From positions 1-34,441 of the forward strand of contig HF992545.1 in NCBI GenBank assembly GCA_000436695.1: a DNA stretch of 34,441 nt. Reading direction: 5' to 3'. Under the pieces are notes generated by a model. It did no database searches and was not told the DNA's origin. It was given only the letters and a program-made list of their open reading frames with translations. Of the stretch, positions 23,908-31,497 are shown one piece after another (within the stretch, counting starts at the first letter, position 1; each line of letters opens with the position of its first letter). This DNA comes from Prevotella sp. CAG:1185. Its GTDB lineage: Bacteria > Bacteroidota > Bacteroidia > Bacteroidales > Bacteroidaceae. The translations under genes and the position numbers were made by a program.

Positions 23908-23958
23908 TTTTACATTTCTCTTATAAATTACAAATATCAAGAATAATTTTATAATTTA

Positions 23959-26900
23959 TTATTCTATCTTATCGACTTTGTTGGAATATACGAACCATAA
24001 GTAGCCTTCAACATTCTGATATCCCATCGACTTAAGTAGTGACATGTATTGTCTTACCTGCTTTTGGTATTCATCGCATGGTTTACCAAACTTGAAGTCA
24101 ATAACTTTTATTGTTTTTCCGTCAGTAATAACTCTATCAGGTCGTCTTTCAATAACCTTGTTTTCATTTTTGTCATATTCAAGTATGCTACATTCATTAA
24201 AAACATTCCAGCGTGGGTCAAACCAATCAGCCACAAGATTATCCGATAAGCGTTGAGATAGCATATTACGCATTTTGTCAACAGTTATATAATCATCATA
24301 AAGCACTCCATCAAATTCAAATTGCCGTAATACATTATCAATATCGTCTGTTGTGCGTATCATGGAAAAGAGTTTATGCAACACGCTGCCAATTTTGATA
24401 TATCTGTTACGTTCGTTTTCATTGTTGTCGGTATTTATAAAATCATTACTTTTATTGCTCTGTCTGAAACTGGCAGTATAACTTGATGTTCCCATATTGA
24501 CTTTAAACTGGGAAACCTTTTGCATGAATACATTTTGGGTCGTTGATGATTTTATCTCTTTATCACAATAGAATTTACCATATTCAAAAATTATTGGACT
24601 ATCGTCTTGATCGCAACCAGAAAGAGATGAACCAAACAAAATATCTGCTAAATCTTTTACATTATCACATAAAACATCCGATCTGTTTTTTATAGTATTT
24701 GTTGAACTGTTTTTCCTTCCAATAATGTACAAATTTTTACAAGCTCTAGTGAATGCAACATAGAGTAAGTTTAGATTATCAACTGTATTTTGCAGATATT
24801 CATTTTTATAGTCGTCAACATATATTGTATTAAGTAACCTTTTGTTGTAGTCAACAGGGACGATGGGTAATTCGTTAAATGGCTCTTCTTTAGGATTACA
24901 CCATAATGTCGTATTTCTGTTTTCTAAAGGCCAGTCGCAAAATGGAATAATAACATTATCATATTCAAGTCCTTTGCTTTTATGAATACTTAATAGTCTT
25001 ATGCCGTTTATTTCATCACATTGAATAGTCTTTGAATGTATATTTTCATTCCATTCATTAATGAACTTTTCAATATTACCTGAATTATTCTTTATAAAAT
25101 CAGAAACTTGATCATAAAATGCACAAATATAGGCACTTTGCTCGTGCATTTTTTCTAGATTAAAAGTAGTATATATAAATTCTATTATTTCAAGTAAAGG
25201 CTTTTTTAGAAGTTTCGGCATATTTTCAATATAGGCTTCAGGCAAGAACGAATCAGTTTTACTTACTTCCGAATCGAATCCGGTAAGAATCTCACTAAGA
25301 TTCAAATCTTTATTTAAAATCGTATTTTGATAAATAACAGCCAAATTCGCTTTTGACATAGTATCTTCAGGATGCACTAGTAACTGCAGTGCAAGCATAA
25401 TCGTATTCACGGCACTTGAGGCGTCAAGCCTGAATGCCTCATCACTTACAAATGTCAAGTCCGATCTTTTTTCCATAAAATAATCTGCAACCACGGGTAT
25501 CAATTTATTGTACCTGAACAATATTGCAGTATTGTTCAATGACATGCCTGATTTTTGTATTTCATCTATACATAATTCAATGTTTTCAAGCATTGTATCA
25601 TTATAGTTGTCATTTGGCAAAAGAGTTAATTTGACATATCCTGTTTGTTGCTTTGCTTGACGTGCATTTTGACAAACATCAGCATAAGCAGTAATAAGTT
25701 CATTGGCATTGTCGTCTAGACCAATTTCTTGTCCACGACTATATTCATATTTTGCCGCTAAAGTGAAAAAGGCATTATTGAAGTCAATAATATTCTTTTC
25801 TGATCTGTAGTTAGTCTGAAGAGAACGGACGTCCACAAGTTCTCTAGAAGAAGGAAACTGACTTTTAATATTATTAAGCAGGCGCCAATCTCCTGCACGC
25901 CATCTATATATACTTTGTTTAACATCTCCTACAATGAGATTGTGTACAGTATTGTCTTCGTTGGCTCCATGACTCATACATTCTTTAAGTAAAACCTTAA
26001 AATTTTGCCATTGAACTGAGCTTGTATCCTGAAATTCATCTATCATAATGTGTTCAAGTTGACAACCGGCCTTCTCAAAGATAAAAGGTGAATCACCCTC
26101 ATCTATAAGTGAATGTAGTAGATATTGTGTGTCGCTCAACAGAAATCTATTAGCATCTTCATTCAATTCTCTTACTTTTATTTCGATTGTGTTTAACAAT
26201 CGCAATTTATTAAGATGTTTTAGCGTTACGTCAACGGTAGAATATAGTTTCCATTGTTTTGAACGTTCACTTTCTGCATCATGTAGCAGTTTCATCAAAC
26301 TGTTATTTACTAATGCTATTATAGTATTTCTGTTAGGACTTGTTTTGGTCGTCCAATTTTCAGCATTGTCCAAACATTTCTTTAATGTATTATTGATGCA
26401 TTTCGCATCACTAAAATCATTTGATTTCAATTTCTTGAAATAGCTGCATATTCCTTTACTTTTTAACGCAAATGATTCATATGGATTTAATCCTGCATTT
26501 GTTGTCTCATTTATGAATCTGTCTGTATAGGCTGCCATACATTTTACTGCATTGCCGCGTATTTCTTTTAATTGCCTAATATATTTCTCAAAGAAGTCTT
26601 TTTCGGAAATGATCTTATTTAATTCGGAACTCGTTGACTTATAATAATCTTGAAATATGTTTTTTCCAAAAGATTTTATCTGTCCTATGACATTCCAACT
26701 TTTATTCTCATCAATATTTGTAAAAATATAAGTTATAAGCCATTGTAATAATACGCTCGTTGCAGTCAATGAATCAATAAGTTGATCAACTGCCTCTTCT
26801 TCAACTTGCGAATCGTTTAATCCGATTTTTAAGTTTGCAGTTAAATCCAATTCACGTGCTAAGTTACGTAGTACAGACTGAAAGAAAGAATCTATTGTCT

Positions 26901-27219
26901 CTACTCTGAAGTAATTATAGTTATGGACTAGGCGATTCAAGGCAATTCCTGCTTGTCGGCTAGCCTGTTGCTCGCTTATATTGAGCTTTTCTGTTATTTC
27001 TTTCATGTATAGGTGCGAATCAGGCAACATTTTCCATATACCATATAGTTGGCTTAATATTCGCATCTTCATTTCTTCGGTGGCTTTGTTTGTAAACGTA
27101 ACTGCAAGAATATTTCTAAAACTCATTGGATTTTTTATTAAGAGTTTTATATATTCGACAGCAAGAGTAAACGTCTTTCCACTTCCTGCACTGGCTTTAT
27201 ATACAGTTAATTGTTTCAT
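23959..27219 (-). CDS. AddA-like UvrD-family helicase/exonuclease
   Basis: ATP-driven 3'-5' DNA motor and nuclease subunit, partner of the next gene. Superfamily 1 motifs seen: Walker A ASAGSGKT (residues 9-16), Ia AVTFTNKATEEMK, II IDEFQDTSSVQW (about 391-402), III VGDVKQSIYRWRAGD, V IHKSKGLEYDNVI and VI LLYVAFTRAC. The C-terminal PD-(D/E)XK nuclease has RPDR (Asp1028) and VIDFKFG (Asp1041, Lys1043). At 1,086 residues it is slightly short for AddA. It starts 15 bases after the DUF5686 gene and leads into addB, so the three are likely one transcript. Expected role: resecting broken DNA ends for RecA and degrading foreign linear DNA. Confidence 0.9.
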   Translation of the reverse strand: MKQLTVYKASAGSGKTFTLAVEYIKLLIKNPMSFRNILAVTFTNKATEEMKMRILSQLYGIWKMLPDSHLYMKEITEKLNISEQQASRQAGIALNRLVHNYNYFRVETIDSFFQSVLRNLARELDLTANLKIGLNDSQVEEEAVDQLIDSLTATSVLLQWLITYIFTNIDENKSWNVIGQIKSFGKNIFQDYYKSTSSELNKIISEKDFFEKYIRQLKEIRGNAVKCMAAYTDRFINETTNAGLNPYESFALKSKGICSYFKKLKSNDFSDAKCINNTLKKCLDNAENWTTKTSPNRNTIIALVNNSLMKLLHDAESERSKQWKLYSTVDVTLKHLNKLRLLNTIEIKVRELNEDANRFLLSDTQYLLHSLIDEGDSPFIFEKAGCQLEHIMIDEFQDTSSVQWQNFKVLLKECMSHGANEDNTVHNLIVGDVKQSIYRWRAGDWRLLNNIKSQFPSSRELVDVRSLQTNYRSEKNIIDFNNAFFTLAAKYEYSRGQEIGLDDNANELITAYADVCQNARQAKQQTGYVKLTLLPNDNYNDTMLENIELCIDEIQKSGMSLNNTAILFRYNKLIPVVADYFMEKRSDLTFVSDEAFRLDASSAVNTIMLALQLLVHPEDTMSKANLAVIYQNTILNKDLNLSEILTGFDSEVSKTDSFLPEAYIENMPKLLKKPLLEIIEFIYTTFNLEKMHEQSAYICAFYDQVSDFIKNNSGNIEKFINEWNENIHSKTIQCDEINGIRLLSIHKSKGLEYDNVIIPFCDWPLENRNTTLWCNPKEEPFNELPIVPVDYNKRLLNTIYVDDYKNEYLQNTVDNLNLLYVAFTRACKNLYIIGRKNSSTNTIKNRSDVLCDNVKDLADILFGSSLSGCDQDDSPIIFEYGKFYCDKEIKSSTTQNVFMQKVSQFKVNMGTSSYTASFRQSNKSNDFINTDNNENERNRYIKIGSVLHKLFSMIRTTDDIDNVLRQFEFDGVLYDDYITVDKMRNMLSQRLSDNLVADWFDPRWNVFNECSILEYDKNENKVIERRPDRVITDGKTIKVIDFKFGKPCDEYQKQVRQYMSLLKSMGYQNVEGYLWFVYSNKVDKIE

Positions 27220-27234
27220 GACATAATTTAATTT

Positions 27235-29295
27235 TTACCAATCTCTAAACAACTCAAATCCGAATCTGCATCCAAATCCTTCAAAATCAGCATTTCGTGT
27301 GGCCAAAAATATACCCATAGAAAAGAATCTATTAGTAAATCCATAACCATATTCTACATATGGATGCAAATGTTCAACAAAAAGAGTGTTTATATAAATA
27401 CGTTCAATTTCCATGAAACGGCCTACATATGGTATGCGTGACAGTAACATTAGCGGTGATTCATATGTAGTATTGGTTCTTATATAATATTCAGAGGCAT
27501 TATACCAATTACTATTTAGTAGTTGAAATTCTCCTGTCCAGTCATCATTCCAACCTCCAGGTATGTTCTCTTCTCTAAAATTTGTATAGTCAAGAAAATA
27601 TGAGTTTTGACTTTTTGATGTATAAAATCCACTTCCAACTCTGAGGGATATAGCTCTCAAAGAATGAAATTGTTTCTTCCATGATGCGTCAACCTCAAAA
27701 CGCTCGTATTCCATACTTGAATTTAGAACATTTTTTATGCCTCGTTCATAGTCAGTGGTAAATATTGGTCCATTCCATCCATAAGGACGAAATTGTATTT
27801 GTAATGATGGAGCAAATGAATAATATTTTGTTGGTCTGTTGGCTTGTGCAAACCCACTTTTATCAACAGCAGAACGTTTATGGTAGACAACACCAGGTTG
27901 TATACTCCATTTATCAGATAAATCATAATTTGCCTTAAATTTGAAATAGAAATCTTTAAAGTAGTCCAAATTCATGTTATCCCAATTAATGGAGTCTAAT
28001 GTCTCATTTTTTATTTGTTCAACTATACTTGAATTTGTTATTCTATTTCCATTGCCGATTTCAAATTCTGCATATCCGTTTCTTGTTTTGTTATACGTGA
28101 AGCGAATAGGCATCCGGAAATATAACTGATGTTGCTTAAACGAATAACCGGAATTTAGATATAGTGAAATGTTCTTATTTAAGGAAAAGTTATAACTACC
28201 ATTTATTTTAAGTTTATATGTTATACCTTTTCGTCCACTGTAACTTAGTTCCAAAGGATTCAATATAGGAGATATTCTAAATGCTCCTTGGTCATTTGAA
28301 CCAAAATTACCTTTTGTTCTGTTAATGATATGATCTCCTAAAACATTCCACAATACCTTGTCCCAGCGTTTATTTTCTTTTATCTTTACGATTGTATCTG
28401 TTCTATTATATATAGAATCATATTTTAAATAAATATCTTTAAAAATTCTAGGTAATGTGTCAGGCCTAATTTCATTCATTAATTTTAGGTCATGAGAATT
28501 GACTATTGTATCAGATAAAGTTACAGGATTATCGTATACAGAATGGTATGATGCTTGTATTTTATTTCCAACAAAATGAAACATTGCATCTATATCACAT
28601 GTCTTGGGTAATAAAGAGTAGATTCCTTGTTTCCCCATAAGTACATTAATATGAAATTTAACCATATCGTACTCACCATTAAATTGTATTCTAATAACTC
28701 TACCTGTAAACTTGTCAATTACGGCTGAGCCACTAATCATTTGGGTATTATGTAATTTAGGTCTGAAAACAATTTCATAACGATTATCAGTTAAACTGGT
28801 TATGTCATATTTGTATAATTTTACATTATTAGAATTGAATGGAGACAAAATTTGATTATCCAATATAGTTACATTATAAATATTGGGCATTAGATATTTC
28901 AACAATGTAGTCATGGCATTTCTATGATGAGGAATTGTGCCAATATTCAATTGTCTAGTTGCTTCAGAAATAGAATTGTCTTTGATATATATGTTACTGT
29001 ATGTTTCTCCGGCATATTCACGGCGCCCTCTTGATATTTCATACATAGATGGTATAGCCATTAAGGTTATGTTTCTTTTATTTGTCTTAAAGTAATATCG
29101 AATATACACATTCGTATGTATGCCTTTTAGTTCTTCAGATACACTTTGCTTATATGTCAGAACCCGTTGAAGTATCAACGAGTCTGAAATCGTTTCAGCA
29201 TGAGTATTATATGGTTTGATGCTGAAAGCAACAAAGAGAATTAATATAATGTTCCTAATAACTTCCACTCTGCAAATATACATGTTTTTTTTCAA
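27235..29295 (-). CDS. DUF5686-type outer-membrane beta-barrel protein
   Basis: Exported protein of up to 686 residues. A hydrophobic signal (NIILILFVAFSI) precedes an N-terminal periplasmic part (about 40-290) and a C-terminal half of alternating aromatic strands ending in GCRFGFELFRDW, a typical outer-membrane insertion signal. This is the DUF5686 plan, usually found with a carboxypeptidase-like beta domain at the N-terminus, which appears absent here. Function unknown; roles in envelope assembly have been suggested for relatives only by position. The start is uncertain: ATG at 29295 is listed, but a -7 box TATATTTGC lies inside the first codons (29280-29273), in which case a GTG at 29268 would begin the protein on an almost leaderless mRNA. 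It is followed by addA after 15 bases. Confidence 0.74.
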   Translation of the reverse strand: MKKNMYICRVEVIRNIILILFVAFSIKPYNTHAETISDSLILQRVLTYKQSVSEELKGIHTNVYIRYYFKTNKRNITLMAIPSMYEISRGRREYAGETYSNIYIKDNSISEATRQLNIGTIPHHRNAMTTLLKYLMPNIYNVTILDNQILSPFNSNNVKLYKYDITSLTDNRYEIVFRPKLHNTQMISGSAVIDKFTGRVIRIQFNGEYDMVKFHINVLMGKQGIYSLLPKTCDIDAMFHFVGNKIQASYHSVYDNPVTLSDTIVNSHDLKLMNEIRPDTLPRIFKDIYLKYDSIYNRTDTIVKIKENKRWDKVLWNVLGDHIINRTKGNFGSNDQGAFRISPILNPLELSYSGRKGITYKLKINGSYNFSLNKNISLYLNSGYSFKQHQLYFRMPIRFTYNKTRNGYAEFEIGNGNRITNSSIVEQIKNETLDSINWDNMNLDYFKDFYFKFKANYDLSDKWSIQPGVVYHKRSAVDKSGFAQANRPTKYYSFAPSLQIQFRPYGWNGPIFTTDYERGIKNVLNSSMEYERFEVDASWKKQFHSLRAISLRVGSGFYTSKSQNSYFLDYTNFREENIPGGWNDDWTGEFQLLNSNWYNASEYYIRTNTTYESPLMLLSRIPYVGRFMEIERIYINTLFVEHLHPYVEYGYGFTNRFFSMGIFLATRNADFEGFGCRFGFELFRDW
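29273..29280 (-). promoter_or_regulatory. Possible -7 box TATATTTG near the DUF5686 start
   Basis: TATATTTGC reads on the minus strand 15 bases downstream of the ATG at 29295. No TTTG lies 19-20 bp upstream. It may be a real promoter that moves the start to GTG 29268, or a chance match in the coding sequence for Tyr-Ile-Cys. Confidence 0.35.
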
Positions 29296-29613
29296 TTCCG
29301 TGTTGTTATTTTTTTTGATAAATACTTGAAAATATTTATAGTTGCATAGAATAATAAAAATTTAAGATTTAATTGATGAATTAAATTTATAACAAATTTT
29401 TGTATTGCGTATTAGGATGTTTCGTCAGGTATATAAATTTATATCATTCTATGTAAATAGATTTGTAATATTTTTATGTAGGAATAAATAATACTTATTT
29501 CGTGATCGTTACATTATGTTATATATTTTATCAGTATAGTTTGATTTTATTTACATAAATACAATGTCAATATGATATTGTAATTATATGCAGTGAAAAA
29601 TTGCGTAAATTAT
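29296..29613. other. AT-rich divergent intergenic region
   Basis: About 320 bases between the DUF5686 gene and the acyl-CoA synthetase promoter, without an ORF, tRNA fold or obvious terminator. The only structure noted is an imperfect inverted repeat TACAAT...ATTGTA (29560-29582), about 30 bases upstream of the -33 element at 29614, where an activator could bind. Confidence 0.35.
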
Positions 29614-29644
29614 TTTGAAATGTACAGATAAAAATTTACCTTTG
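29614..29644 (+). promoter_or_regulatory. Promoter of the acyl-CoA synthetase gene (TTTG-19-TACCTTTG)
   Basis: -33 TTTG at 29614-29617 and -7 TACCTTTG at 29637-29644, 19 bp apart, followed by C. The transcription start is expected near 29651, leaving a leader of under 20 bases. Confidence 0.78.
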
Positions 29645-29668
29645 CACAAATTTATCATTTTTGTGCAA
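29642..29668. promoter_or_regulatory. Perfect 9-bp inverted repeat across the transcription start and start codon
   Basis: TTGCACAAA (29642-29650) and TTTGTGCAA (29660-29668) flank a 9-base centre. The left arm includes the last bases of the -7 box and the right arm ends on the A of the ATG. Because transcription should begin near the end of the left arm, a DNA operator is more likely than an RNA hairpin. Confidence 0.55.
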
Positions 29669-31341
29669 TGGAACAAATACCAAGTTTTAACTCGTTTATT
29701 GAAAAAAGCGTTATAAATAATTGGGACCTAGATGCTCTAACCGATTATAAAGGTGTAACGTTGCAATATAAAGATGTTGCAAGAAAGATAGAAAAGTTGC
29801 ATATCATGTTTGAGAACAGTGGCGTTGTAAAAGGTGACAAAATAGCTATCTGCGGCCGAAATAGTGCCAATTGGGCTGTCGCTTTCATAGCTACACTTAC
29901 TTATGGTGCTGTAGCTGTTCCTGTATTACACGAATTTACGCCTGAGCAAGTTTATAATATTGTTAATCATAGTGAAGCAAAATTATTGTTTGTAGGAGAT
30001 GTCGTTGCTACAACAATAGATGCGACAAAGATGCCAAATCTGGAAGGTATAATTTATATACCTGACTATTCACTCGTTGTGTCTAGAACAGATAAACTTA
30101 CATATGCAAGAGAACATCTAAATGAACTTTTTGGTAAAAAATATCCTAAAGCATTTAGAACTAATCACGTCCACTATTATATAGAACAAGATCCAAATGA
30201 GTTGGCGCTGATAAATTATACTAGTGGTACTACAGGCTTTTCCAAAGGGGTTATGCTTCCATATAGGGCTTTATGGGGTAATTTGGATTTCGCAATGGAT
30301 GTTTTGGGTAAAAATATTTCTAGAGGTTCAAATACTGTAAGTATACTACCCATGGCACATATGTATGGTATGGCTTTTGAATTCCTTTTTGAATTCTGTC
30401 ATGGATGTCACATTTTCTTTTTAACGCGTGTTCCAAGTCCTGCCATTATTGCTCAGGCATTTAAGGATATAAAGCCTGCAATAATAATAGCAGTTCCATT
30501 AGTTGTAGAAAAAATTATAAGGAAAAAGGTGTTTCCTAAAATCCAAAATAATAAAATGCGACTTCTTCTTAATATGCCTGTGATAAGTAAAAAGGTTAAA
30601 CAAAGAATTTGTGAAGAGGTTTATAATGCATTTGGTGGTAATCTCTATGAAATTATTGTAGGTGGAGCTGCGTTTAATCAGGAAGTGGAATCATTTTTAA
30701 AGAGTATTGATTTTCCTATCACAGTCGGGTACGGCGCAACAGAATGTGCCCCAATTATAACGTATGCAGATTATCATGAATTTGTACCTACTTCATGTGG
30801 AAAGACTGTGGTGCATATGGAGGTGAAGATTGATAGTCCTGATCCTCAAAATATACCAGGAGAGATTCTAGCCCGTGGAACAAATGTTATGTTAGGATAT
30901 TACAAGAATGAGGAAGCGACAAAACAAGCATTAGATGACGAAGGTTGGTATCACACTGGCGATTTAGGTTTGATAGATAATAATGGATATGTGTATATTA
31001 AAGGAAGAAGTAAAAATATGCTTTTGGGAGCCAATGGACAAAACATCTATCCGGAGGAAATCGAAGATAAACTTAATAGTATGACTATGGTCATAGAAAG
31101 TCTTGTTATACAAAAAGGCGACAAGCTTGTTGCTTTGGTTTATCCGGATTATGAAGAGGCGAGAAACATTGGACTTACAAAAGAAGATTTACAGCACATA
31201 ATGGAGCAGAATATGATTGAACTTAATCAGATCATGCCTGCATATTGTAAAATATCTAAGATAAAACTTCAAGACGAAGAATTTGAAAAGACTCCCAAAA
31301 AGAGTATAAAACGATATTTATATAAAGACGTGGAAATATAA
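29668..31341 (+). CDS. Long-chain fatty acyl-CoA synthetase-like AMP-binding protein
   Basis: Adenylate-forming enzyme expected to activate a fatty acid with ATP and join it to CoA. ATP-binding motif YTSGTTGFSKG is at 184-194. Further motifs are GYGATECAPI (A5 region), GWYHTGDLG (A7), IKGRSKNMLLGANGQNIYP (A8) and the C-terminal KTPKKSIKR carrying the catalytic Lys. There is no membrane segment; it is probably cytoplasmic or peripheral. At 557 residues it is somewhat shorter than FadD15-type relatives (about 600). It is a single-gene unit with its own promoter, an operator-like palindrome at the start codon and a strong terminator. The host is likely an anaerobe, so reuse of exogenous fatty acids is more plausible than beta-oxidation. 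Confidence 0.88.
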   Translation: MEQIPSFNSFIEKSVINNWDLDALTDYKGVTLQYKDVARKIEKLHIMFENSGVVKGDKIAICGRNSANWAVAFIATLTYGAVAVPVLHEFTPEQVYNIVNHSEAKLLFVGDVVATTIDATKMPNLEGIIYIPDYSLVVSRTDKLTYAREHLNELFGKKYPKAFRTNHVHYYIEQDPNELALINYTSGTTGFSKGVMLPYRALWGNLDFAMDVLGKNISRGSNTVSILPMAHMYGMAFEFLFEFCHGCHIFFLTRVPSPAIIAQAFKDIKPAIIIAVPLVVEKIIRKKVFPKIQNNKMRLLLNMPVISKKVKQRICEEVYNAFGGNLYEIIVGGAAFNQEVESFLKSIDFPITVGYGATECAPIITYADYHEFVPTSCGKTVVHMEVKIDSPDPQNIPGEILARGTNVMLGYYKNEEATKQALDDEGWYHTGDLGLIDNNGYVYIKGRSKNMLLGANGQNIYPEEIEDKLNSMTMVIESLVIQKGDKLVALVYPDYEEARNIGLTKEDLQHIMEQNMIELNQIMPAYCKISKIKLQDEEFEKTPKKSIKRYLYKDVEI

Positions 31342-31418
31342 TATTTAAATAGAATGTTATAAAAGAATTGTTTTTCAGAATTTTTATTTTCTTAAATTGA
31401 AAATAGTCTTGATATAAT

Positions 31419-31461
31419 AAATGCTCTTAAAGGCTTAATTAATGCGCCTTTAAGAGCATTT
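31419..31461. terminator. Bidirectional terminator between the acyl-CoA synthetase gene and ppdK
   Basis: A perfect 16-bp stem pairs 31419-31434 (core ATGCTCTTAAAGGC) with 31446-31461 across an 11-base loop, with A-rich and T-rich flanks. It is the strongest hairpin in the window and serves both convergent genes. Confidence 0.9.
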
Positions 31462-31497
31462 TATGTATATTTAATTTAAATAGTCATTATCGGAATA

